NCBI RefSeq assembly: GCF_963678635.1
Contig: NC_087069.1
Span: 43,474,688 to 43,538,687, forward strand
DNA length: 64,000 bases
Reading direction: 5' to 3'
Origin: Symsagittifera roscoffensis
Lineage: Eukaryota; Xenacoelomorpha; Acoela; Convolutidae
Shown: positions 51,501-63,500 of the stretch, piece by piece
Layout: every line of letters begins with the position of its first letter
Position numbering within the stretch: position 1 is the stretch's first letter
Position numbers and translations under genes: made by a program
The notes under the pieces: model-generated
Databases searched by the model: none
What the model was told of the DNA's origin: nothing
Seen by the model: the letters and a program-made list of their open reading frames with translations, nothing else

Positions 51501-54500
51501 TGGAAACTTCAACGTAAGTAGTTATGGCTGACGCTTCTTTATTTCGGATTTTTTCCAAAGATTTCTCCATCACTGGTTGGAGAAAACTTTTCCAAAGTTT
51601 TGGAAAAATGTCTGGCATGTAATATTTAAAAAATTCTATGGCAGTGTTTTTTTTCTGATGGATGATAACTGAAATTTTGTCATGAAGACCCGTGGCAACC
51701 CTGCTATAAAAAGTTCTTCGTGATGGGTAATGGGACCCGTGGCAACCCTGTCTATAAAAAATTCTTTGTGATTGATAATAACTGAAATTTTGTCATGAAA
51801 GTGATGGAGAAATCTTAAAAACACCCGTGGATACCCTGTCTATAAAAAGTTCTTCTGTATTTTTGAGTTTGTTTTGAAGATATCAGGAACATTGTTTTCT
51901 GGAAACTTCAACGTAAGTAGTTATGGCTGACGCTTCATTATTTCGGATTTTTTCCAAAGATTTCTCCATCACTGGTTGGAGAAAACTTTTCCAAAGTTTT
52001 GGAAAAATGTCTGGCATGTAATATTTTAAAAATTCGATGGCAGTGTTTTTTTTCTGATGGATGATAACTGAAATTTTGTCATGAAGACCCGTGGCAACCC
52101 TGCTATAAAAAGTTCTTCGTGATGGGTAATGGGACCCGTGGCAACCCTGTCTATAAAAAATTCTTTGTGATGGATAATAACTGAAATTTTGTCATGAAAG
52201 TGATGGAGAAATCTTAAAAACACCCGTGGATACCCTGTCTATAAAAAGTTCTTCTGTATTTTTGAGTTTGTTTTGAAGATATCAGGAACATTGTTTTCTG
52301 GAAACTTCAACGTAAGTAGTTATGGCTGACGCTTCATTATTTCGGATTTTTTCCAAAGATTTCTCCATCACTGGTTGGAGAAAACTTTTCCAAAGTTTTG
52401 GAAAAATGTCTGGCATGTAATATTTTAAAAATTCTATGGCAGTGTTTTTTTTTTCTGATGGATGATAACTGAAATTTTGTCATGAAGACCCGTGGCTACC
52501 CCCTGTCTATAAAAAATTCGTTGTGTTCGATAACTGAAATTTTGTCATGAAAGTGATGGAGAAATTCTAAAAAAAACCGTGCCAACCCTGTGTATAAAAA
52601 ATTCTTCGTGATGGGTAATGGGATCCGTGGCAACCCTGTCTGTAGAAAATTCTTTGTGATGGGTAATGTTTCCCGTGGCAACCCTGTCTATAAACAATCC
52701 TTCTGTATTTTGGGGTTTGTTTTGAAGATATCAGGAACATTGTTCACTGGAACCTTTGACGTAAGTAGTTATCGCCAACGCTTCATTATCCCGGATTTTC
52801 TGGTCTAATGAAATCACGAAAGCGTGATTGCTTCACAAACAACATTTTTCGACTGTTTCCAATTTAAAAAAAACTAAAGAAGAGAAACGAAAAGAATTTT
52901 TTGTACAACCTGTTCGGACTACTATTATATTACCAAAAATTGTGTGCGATAAAAAATTGTAGCAAGTGTGTTGTAATCAGGAACAAGACATTTTTTTCCG
53001 TTCACAACTGTTATTACGCTTTAGTAAGAAAGTGACAACTAAGGAATGTTGACTGCAAGAAGCCGCGGCGTGCTTAAACTCATTAAGGTTTTAATTATTT
53101 ACTTGATGCAATTACTCGATCTGTGTATATAATTTGAAACTTGACAAAACCTTTGAAGTTTTTAATGGAAAATGCATCGAAAAAATTTGTGAAATTAATT
53201 TGTCTCGGCTTAGTTTCCCGTTTTTTTTCTGATGCCTGATTATCCGGGATTTTCTGGTCGAGTGAAACGACGAAAGCGTAATAAGTTCACAAACAATATT
53301 TATCGACTAGTTCAGTTTGTCTAAAGAAAGCCAAACAAGAGAACCCAGTTGCTACGCAATCGGCTAAATATGTTTTGATTGCTACTATTGTCGCAAAATT
53401 CGTCTGCGATGAAAAATTAATCAATTAGGGGCTAGATATTCAGAGCTTTTCTTTCTCTGTAAATTATGGTAAATTATCAACTGTTTTGTGCTTTAATAAC
53501 AGTGCAGCTACTTCAATTATTGAGTTTACGGAGTTATTGTGCCGTGAAGATAGAATATAATTTTCAATAGCTTTTTTAAGGAATCCTGAATGAACGGACA
53601 TGACATGAGCCCAATGAACCGTCAAAGCCTTAATTGTTGTTTCTTTCCCATTTGACATTATTTAGTGTCAAGGAACGAAGTGAGTTTTCACCAAGTATAT
53701 TTTCAGCATTGATATGATAATAGAAAAACGGGTAAAAATGGCTTCACTTTTTTCATTTATTTTGAAAATTGGAAGTAGAGTTATTAACATACGGTCAATG
53801 GAGCCCGTTTTTAATAAGTCTACTTTCATGCAATTGAAGATGTGAATTTTTACTAAATTACGTTGTCTTTTTTTAAAAAAAATTCTAATCTTTTTCACTC
53901 AAGTTTTTGCATTTTGTCGTCCTGATTTGATTTTTTGATATTCGTTATATTTTTCAAGCGGATCAAGCCTATAATTCAATAAGCTCCAAATTCAACATTG
54001 CATTTAATTCCTAGAACTTGCAACTGAATAATTAGTTAACCTTCGATCCGTTTTTTGAAGTTGGGTAAATGTTGTCAACCAAGTAAAAAGCATAAAAAAA
54101 TCTGAAATTTAAAAACTATTTTTTTTTCACTCAAGTTTAGCATTTTGTCGTCCTGATTTGATTTTTTTGATATGCGTTCTATTTTTCAAGCGCAGCAAGC
54201 CTATAATTCAATAAGCTCCAAATTCAAAATTGAATTTAATTCCTAGAACTTGCAACTAAATAATTAGTTAATCTTCGATCCGACTTTTTGAAGTTGGTTA
54301 AATGTTGTGAACCAAGTAAAAAGCATAAAAGAATCTTGAAATTCAAAAATTTTAAGGTGATGTAACCTTTTGTGTGAAACCCGAAAGTTGAAAAGTTTCC
54401 AAAAATTGGTAATGTTCATTTAGATTTGTTTGAGTTTATAATTTTTTTTAAAATTTTCTTTGAACTGCAAGCAGCCACAGCATGCTTAATTTCAATTAAC

Positions 54501-57500
54501 TATCTGATGCAATTACTCTTTCTGAGTATATATTTTGAAAGTTAAAAAAACTAAACAGTTTTTGATTGAGAGCGTATTGAAAAGTTCTGTTTTGTTTTGA
54601 ATTTGTTTTCGTTTCAATTTTTTTCTGATCATCTTGCAGTTTTTTTTCTTTAATAATAATTTTACGATGTTAGTACAGCGCTCAAATAAGACTTTTTTAA
54701 CTTACAAACCAAAAAGTTTGAATGAAAACTTTTTGATAAGGGTTATGAGTTCGTCTGCGTCGTTTTTGCTTACCCATGCAAAAAACAAGAGTCTTGCCAC
54801 CAGCTGCTACAAAATTACATCTCATAGATACCTTTTTTTACAGGATGATTGAAGCTAGTGGTCATCTGCACCTGTACTTTAATCAACAAACATTCTAAAT
54901 TTGAGTATGTCTCTATTTTAAATGCCCGATTTCAGTTTATCGTTTATTTTCATTTTTTCTTTTTTACTTCTTTGGCTGAGAAAGTTTCGACTTATCCAGC
55001 TAAGCTGTCTGTTTATGAGTAGTTTGATGTGCAAAAAACAATACAATGTTCTAGGGGTTTTTCTTAAGAAAATAGTGTTGTGTCTGCTCCAGGATTATCG
55101 CTTCGTAATGTTTTTTAATGCTATTTTAACCTTCAATTGTTTTAATTGGCGTGTTTCTGGAAACTTTTTACTGAAGTTGCTCGGAAAGATCGGGACAAAC
55201 ATAGTAAAGTTTTTGGTACAGCGATTTTTCCGACTCATAAAAAAATTGAAAAACATTTTTCGTCTGCTTTTGTTTCAATTTTTGTCGGTTAGTTTGTTAG
55301 GTTATGTTTGTGCTGTAGCGCAAGTAGTGCAATACTTCGCACAGCCTCTGTGTTTACTATTTGTCGGCTTAATTTTTCGTTAGTTACACGAAAACAATTT
55401 TATTGTGATCGGAATCTACACTTTTTTTCTCGTAAACAACTTTTCTTACAAGCAATTGAACCTGTTATACTAATGAACCCTGACAACTTCCAGGTTCCTT
55501 CTCACTTGTCTGGGTATAACGCGGTTGATTTTGCATTCTAAGATGAGAGGCGCGGCAGGACTTTGATTTTTTTCAATATGTATGAAATAGAAATTTTTTC
55601 CGGTAAAAATTGAATGGTCGCACTTTCCTTTGTCTGCTTGAGTTTTGTCGGCTTATGTGCGACTTCACGGATTTTTCTTGTGCTGATAGCTAGTATCATG
55701 GTAGTTGCAAACGTTGATCAGTGTAGTTTCAGGGGGACTTAAGTTTTTTTAAAAGTGTGTAAAATAAGTTTTTATTTATGAGATACTGTTGTCTGCTCAT
55801 AGATTGTCAGCGTTGTTTTCACTTCCTAAGTTTTGTTCCGTTGCTTATTTAAAACTCAATTGTTTTGCTAAGCATTCTTTTGTTGTTTTTCGCGTTTCCC
55901 AAAACCTGCCCTCAAATATAAAATTTTTCTGGACTTTTTTTCCCGTAAACAACTTTGTCCACAAGACTCATTGGACTCCTAATGTATCTAAGTTCATAAG
56001 TAATTTAATTTTTGTAGTGCCTCTTGCTTACCTAGCCTGGTAGTAACGAAGACGCCTGGGACGGCAAAGGTCCTGGGTTCGAATCTGACCAGGATAAGTT
56101 TTTTTCAAACATTAAATATTCCGGATCAAAAAAGTTTCGGCCTCAGGTTTGTCTGCTTGTTTTGTCGGCTTTGTTGCGCATCTAAGAATTGGTTATTTTA
56201 GATTGAAACAATTTTCACTGCAGTTGCTTTTGGTATTTTAAAAATCCGGCCGAATGGAAATTTGCTTTTCACATTGGTTGTAATTTTACCAGTTTTTTTT
56301 TCCTTTTTTTGTCTTTTTTTTATCGGCTTAATAATTTTTGGCTGAAATAGTATTGATTTGGTTTACTCTTATTGCGTCGTTACATCCGAAATAAGTGTTT
56401 GTGCGAGTGTGTGTGTGTTCTGCGGGGAAAAGGGACGATTTTTTTAAAACTTTTTTTGCGGCATGAAGGGTTTCTGCTCAGGTGTTTTCGGCTTTGTTAC
56501 AGCTTGGTTGGTTATAATAAATTCAAATCTTATCAACCATCCTGCGCATCTGGCGTAGAGATTAAACAACAGCGTGAGACAGCAAAGGCTTGCGGTTCGA
56601 ATCCGGCCGGGCCTTTTTTTTGCAAACTACAGTTTTTGTGCTTTTTCGGACTATCGTCCGTCTGTTTTTTATTCGGCTTGGTTCCCGTAGCTCGATGGCT
56701 TAGCTGTATTCCAAGTTGCTGTAACATCCATTCTTGAGGCGACAAATCACGGGAGTTCGACTCCAATTGAGACCCGTTTTTTTGGAAATAGAAAATTTTG
56801 GCTAATTAGATAATTGTCTGTCTGCTTTTTGTCTGCTTAGTACCGCAGTAAGGTAAGGACTTTTTGACTTCTTCATAGCATTCTCAAAGCTCTTTGAAAA
56901 AATTCTAATCTTGCAGGCAATTTGTTCCGGATATTTTGGGCTTTGTTGCAATTTTTTATTGACAAAAATGATTTTTTGAAGTTTTTTTTTTCATTTTTCC
57001 GTTTGATTTTAATCATATCATTCGTATTTGTATCACAAGTGGTGCTCAGCTCAGCTCAGCTTCGCCTCTGTGTTGTAAAGCTGAAATGGGAAGCTAATTG
57101 CTCGAACGGACATCTCAACTATACTCATCGTTGATTTTTTGCTTGTGTGAAGTGTAATTTTGGCTGTTTTTGAAATTACTCACTTCGATCTGCTCTGCTT
57201 GTAATAACATTACCGATTCAATTTCATAACTAAATGCAGTGATAGAAAAATCGAATCTCATCCATTCAATAATATCACTTGTGTTTTATTATGTACTCTT
57301 TGTCTTGCAATAATTTGTATTTAATAATCAGGTCACTTTGAGTTCATTTGTATTGAGAATTTATTCAGAAGCTTAAGTTCGTAGATTTTCATAAATCAAC
57401 CCGAAACAAAAGTTATGAATCTGCTTAGAAATCTGCTTTTTGATTAGATGGGACAGTTTCTTTCGAAAAAGTAGTAAAGGCACTTATTTTGGATTTGAGG

Positions 57501-60500
57501 AGTTCAGTTGGGTGTTATATTTTTTTACGAGCAGTTTTTTGTTTTGGCTGTTTTTTTCGAGAGAAATTGATTTTTTTGCTTGCCACGGTTTCTTAAAAGT
57601 AAATTCTTAATTGTGTTCTCGGCAATCTTCACCTGCTTTTTTCCGTTAACAACTTGTCTTTCAAATCTGTGAAAAATGACCTTGCTTTATTTTGGAACGT
57701 CAGTAACGTATATGCCCTTTCTTCTAATTGGTCGAATGATAAAGTGCTTGCCTTGGGAGCCTTAGGTCTTGTTTTTCTGATTTGGAATTTTTAAATTTTA
57801 TTTTTTTGTCGATTTACTTACCAAAGAATGAGTTTTACTTGACGGATTAGGGAGTTTTCTTCATTTAGAGTGCCGTATCTAACCTTTGTAAAGATGCAGG
57901 TTATTGGTTTTCAATATTTTTTTCGCTTTTAAAAGGTTCCCGGCCCAAATTTATAGCGCAGTTTTTTTTAGTCTAAAAAATTGCAGTTGCCTTGTAACCG
58001 CTTAGGAAGTTTTGTCTAAGTGCTAATTTATGCAGGGAATTTTGTTGCCTCAAATCGAGGATCACGAGAGACATACGTTTCCTGGAGTTTTTTCATCGTC
58101 TTTCAAAATTTTACCGGTTGATCCCGTTTTCTAAAATTAGGTTAATTTTATCAAAATGTGTCAAATATAAATTGTTTCAGAAACTCAAAGAGCTCTAAGG
58201 CCATATATTTTTTTCTTTGAAGTTCGAAAGTTGTAGACTGTTCGAATCAATCCTCCCATCCCCCCCCCCCCCCCCCCCCGGTTTTTCAAAATATGTAATT
58301 TTTATTGTTTCTTTTCCTTGCGTTCATTGACTCTTTTCCAAAACTGTCTGTTGGATATGTTTTAAATTCGGAAAGCAAAAGATTAACTAGCTGTTTAACG
58401 AGTTCATGGATAATTTTTTAATTGCTCTGGATATGTTTCATCTATCGCAAGCAGCTTTTCTGTATGTCATTTACCTATACCGTTCTGGCCACGAAGGAAA
58501 CTTGCGTTGACTGATTTGTGTTTTTATTATGTTGTTTGTTCAGAGCGAAGGACGAGGCCAACCACACCGACTTCTGTGCTCTAGTGGGACCATGTCTCGT
58601 GCTCCCCGCAAACGACACTCTCCTCGCAATAGTAGGCCTCACACATACACTCCACTTCACTTACACTTATCTCATTTTGACTTACCCAATTTTCAAAAAA
58701 TTGTTTTTTTAATCTTGAACCTCCACTTTTTCGTAGAAAAAAAAGCCCTCACAGAAACAAGACTTTTCTTTTCCTATTTGAAGTTTTTTTTACTATAAAG
58801 TAGTCAAAATGTTAATAGTTATGCCAGCTTAAATGAGACGTTAGTAATAAAAAAAAGTAACTATACAAGCGAATACTAATTTGGCTGGTAATTCTAAAGT
58901 TTAAAGCAAATTTGGGTATCAGAATTGAGCATTTTTTCTGTCACTGCTAAACATGTTGATCACATCTAAATGAGGAGGTCATTATTAATCTGTTTGAGGG
59001 TAGGATTTTAACTTGATCCTGTGTTTGCAGTCTTTAGACCCTACGGTGCACAAGAAAATCAACCTTTTATTCGAGACACACTTCCGCTTCTTGAGGGCCA
59101 GAAGTGAACTGTTCGCAGACATAGAGCGCGCAAACCACAAGCTAGAAGTGAGTACTTGATGTCTGTATGTTTTTAAGGAACTCAGGGTCTGATAATCTTT
59201 ACTGGGACATTTCAATGTAACTGAAAGTTTTGTTGTTATTCCGAATTTAAGTGTATGACTAAGCCACGCTTTCCATGGAAAAACTGTTGCCTTGCTAGGT
59301 ATAAACTGACTTTTTCTATAATTTGCGCAGTTAAAACGTGTAAATTTTAAATCGAAAAGTGAGTTTGGGTAAATTTTTTTAAGTTGTTTGTAACCGTCTC
59401 AAAAGCCTCACTGTAACGACTTCTATTCTTTTTCCATAGCAAACGAAGCTGTGTGGCTCTAGTGGTATCACAGAGACATTCACAATCAAGCAGGAGTTTG
59501 TGGGCCTGGCCATAGGGGGCAGGGGGGTGAATATCAGTGCAGCCAGGGACATACCTGGAGTGTCCACAGTCGAGTTACATCAGCAGAGTGGAGATCCAAA
59601 TGTGTATGAAGTCGTCATCAACGGAGAGGTAAAAGAGAGATAAAGGATTAATTTTGATGGCTATAGAAGCAAAAAAAAAATTGTTTTTTTTTTAAGAGAG
59701 AACATATTTTTAATTTCGTAATTGTAAGTGTTTTAATGTTTAGTAATTGTAAGTGTTTTAGAAGTGCATCACATTACATTGCGTCAATTTAAGCAGTGAT
59801 TGTGTGTATCATTACACACTTCAGCTATCGAGTGTAGTGTTATATTGCGAATCCACTTGTAACCGAACTAGCATAAAATTTCTCATTGCCCAACTCGCAA
59901 ATAAAAGCGCTCATTTGTTGACCCTTTTGCGGCAATAGCATTATGTCTGGCTTAAGTTTGCTGCATTAGTCTTGTGTCTGGCTAAATGTCGATGAACGTA
60001 GTTCAGACTCTTAAATAGGTGCTGATGGTTTTTCTTTCAGAATAAGTCCTAAAGTTTGATCACTCTCAATTTTTTTTCTCGGTTTGACTTTGATTTATGT
60101 AAGGTCAGTTCATTCTGTGTTAAAAGTAAGGCAAACCTCACTATCGAACAATAATAGCGTGGAAAAAAGTGATCAACTTCTAATTTCAAAATTGGGTTTT
60201 AATTTTCAGAATTCCCAGCGGAATAAAAATTTTGCCTATTGATCCAGTTTTCTACAGCTAATTTTTGCAGTTTTCTCACTTGTGATTGCAAAGTTCAGTT
60301 TCGCCTCTGTGAAAATGGCTAGTGTTTACCTATTTAAAGCGTACATGGCGGAGATGCGAGGAAGTTATAATTTTCATCTCCGCCGGTTGGATTCCGGAAG
60401 ATGGGAAGTTTTTTTAAAGCTTATTTTTACCTTTCCTTCTTGTTTTTAAACCTTTTTGGAGCTATTTTTTCGCTTGTGTTCGAGAATTGCAGCTTCACCT

Positions 60501-60513
60501 CTACGTACCCCGG

Positions 60514-60555
<42 letters not shown>

Positions 60556-63500
60556 TAGCCCCCGGCCTGCTCAGTGCAGACCAACCGTGGGGGAGGGGGA
60601 GATGTCATCCATTTCGCCGCAGCCGGTCCCACCTTGAGGAGGCGGATGACACTGGGACCCCTCCAGCCGTGACCGAAGCGGGATTCGAACGCATGACTCT
60701 CGTGTTGAGAGACATGTGCCTAACCCACTCGACCACGGCTGCCCTACCCCGGTGATAGGCAAGGGTCTTCTCCAACCGGGCGCCAGATTGTTTCTCGTTA
60801 AGAACTTGTTCAAAAAAATTGCATATAAGGTTACGTGTGTCAACTTGCTTCATTGCACAAGCAATTTCTGTTATATAACGAGTTCTTTTTTTCTTATCTT
60901 AGTGCTCAATTAATGCTTTATTCCAGTGTCTGTGCACTGCCTAATTCTAATTGGCAATTCAATTGCAAGTGTTTTATCCGCTTTATTGGTGGCGGGTGTT
61001 TAGTTTACAAGACCGGTAGGTGATATGGCGCAGTTGTGAAGACGTAAGTTTCTAACTTTGGATATCAAAGGGTCGAATCCTGTAGCTGAAAGTTTCTTTG
61101 TTTTTTCTTTTTCTGTGCTTGCGCTTGGAGATTGGAGTTTCGTCTCTCAATGAAACATGAATTTAAATGCTTGATTCTGCCCATTTGGCACAGAGTTAAT
61201 GCAATGCATGGGAAGACAAAGGCCGGGAAATCAAGTCTGGGCGGTATTTGTATTTTTTAAGAGTAGATGAACGCAATGTAGACTCTTGTTTAGGTCGTGA
61301 TGATTTTGTTCAGGAAATTTCTCTAAAAATTGGTCACGCTCAAATCTGATTTTTCGCGGTTTGAATTATGATTTCTTTTCAAGATGAGTTCATTTCCTTT
61401 ATCTTTTGATTTCCCGGCTGAATAAAAATTTTACCCATTGGTCCATTTTGCTCAAATCGAGTTAATTTTATCAAAAAACTATCAATCATATGTTTTTCTT
61501 GAAATTCAAAGAGTCTTCTTGAAATTCAAAAGTTATATATTTTTACCTTGAAATTCGAAAGTTGAAGTATTTGCGAAAAAAACGTGTCAGTTTCTTCTCT
61601 TTTCTTGCGTTCGTTAACTCTGAGCCAAATATATGTTGGCTATGTTTTTGAGTAAGAGAGCGCGTCCAAAACACCATTTTTTTGGTCAAAACTTAAAAAT
61701 ACTTGAAACTGCAAGAATTGAATTTTGAAACTTTTGAATTTTGAGCTCTCTGACACTTCTGTTCCGCGCTGAATCTGATATTATCCGAATATCAGAGCAA
61801 GCACTGGGTTGTGAACCCTTGCGATAAGCAAGGCTATTGCAATCGGGTACCAGATATTTTTCCCGTAAAAATTTAAACTTTAAATTTTCTATGACAGCAG
61901 TTTTGTTTTCGGCTCAACAGGTTTCGAATCAAAATTTGTTGCAGCTCGGTAAATGATTTCCATTTCTTTTTAATGATGTTTATCAACTTCATTCTATGCA
62001 ACCATGAAGTTTTTGTCGCTTAATTCAGACTTTTGCTGTCTTTTTTTCCTTTAACTATCGTGTGCGCAATATGTTTTTGCATCGCAAGTGTGCGAAGCTC
62101 CGCTTTGCCTCTGTGTAAGATTTTGATAGTGCTTAGAAACCGATGCATTGAATCAGGTTGACCAAATGGTCTTTATTTAGCGACTGGTCGCTGCTGTTAA
62201 CTTTTAAATAAATATAACTATAATACAATTTGATCTGTGGTTTAGAGCGAGGCTTCAATCAAGAAAGCAAGGGCAATGTTGGAGTTTGTGGAGGAGCCAG
62301 TGATGGTGCCGGAGGAGCTCATCTCCAGGGTAATCGGGAGGAATGGACGCATGTTGCAGGAGATAGTGGACAAGACACAGGTACTCAAACTGGTTTATAA
62401 TTTAGAGATGTAAAAGATTTACCTATCTGTTTACTTTTGGATGTATACCGAAGTTATTGTGAATTGATTTTTTTTTGAAATTGTGGACTATGGTTAATGA
62501 ACATATGAACACAGGTCGTGATGATTTTTTTCTTTGGTATTTCAGGAAAAATCTAAAATTGAAATCCACTTCAACTTTCGAAAGAGGATTTTATTTTTCA
62601 GATTTTGCCACAGAAATTTTTTTACCAAATGATCCAGTTTTCTCAAATTGGGTTAATATTATCAGAAAAATTGTCAATCATAATTCGTTCTAGAACTTCA
62701 ATGAGCTTTAGGGCTATCTTTTTTTCTTTAAAATTTGTTTTTCTTTGAAATTTGATTTTTTTCAAAAAAAAAAGTCAGTTTTTTTTTGTTTTCTTGCATT
62801 CGTTGAATCTTTTCCAATAGTCTGTTGGCAATGTTTACAATTGTCGAATATAAACTATTTTCAATCGAAGTTGATGGGTTGGTGTTTTTTTGATCCAAGA
62901 TTTGTTTACATGACACTTTTATTTGAACCGTTTGGATCATTCGAAAATTCCATTCATTAAAATCAGTTACAGATTGATGAAAAAAGTAGAAACCATTTCT
63001 GAAAATTGTAAGCTTTTTGAAATTGCTTTGATTCTAGAAAACGAATTGTTTCGTTTTACATAGGTCATCAAGATCAGAATTGAAGATGGAGCTCCTCCCC
63101 CTCCTCCGAATCCAAATGCTACGCCAGGGGAGCTAGATGCTCCGCAAGAAGTAAGTTGAATACTATCGACTCCCTGTTTTGATTCCTCTATAGTTACGAG
63201 AGAATGTATGAAACTGTCACCTATGAGCTATAATTTAGGAAAAGTTCTGGACAAACTTGCTATGATCATCAGATTTTTATTCATTCATTTTTTAAATACC
63301 TTCCTGGTCGATAGTTCGAGGCTTATGATATATTTATATAGCTGTTAATATGGAAGAAACTTTTTTGTGTAGTTTTTGGCTATGGGTTTCGGATAGTTAC
63401 CCTTTGTAACTTGCATCTCAGTTTTGTTGTTGTTCATGAGGAAAGATGTTTCAGCACATGGTTCCGCTGTGGTGCATTGGAAGTAGAGAAGCGTTCGAAC

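Larger units (their letters stand above)
50626..58543 (+). other. FXR intron 5 (7.9 kb, repeat-rich)
   Basis: GTAAG...TTCAG. Holds the ~400-bp satellite (50990-52760), a tandem pair of 231-bp units (53891-54346), diverged duplicates (53045-53190 with 54460-54590; 52790-52870 with 53240-53330), three tRNA-like modules (56027-56783) and a C20 run at 58260-58279. No gene is supportable inside. Confidence 0.75.
59629..62245 (+). other. FXR intron 8
   Basis: Contains the SINE (60518-60744), two tRNA-like modules (61018-61095, 61185-61250) and diverged copies of a segment ending in TTCGCCTCTGTG (60296, 62100). No gene. Confidence 0.7.

Noticed and set aside
51636-52223. Two near-identical - strand ORFs of about 60 residues
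   Set aside because: They are units of the intronic satellite.
56533-56766. 77-residue - strand ORF with PAGFEPQAFAV
   Set aside because: Typical translation across tRNA-like B boxes.
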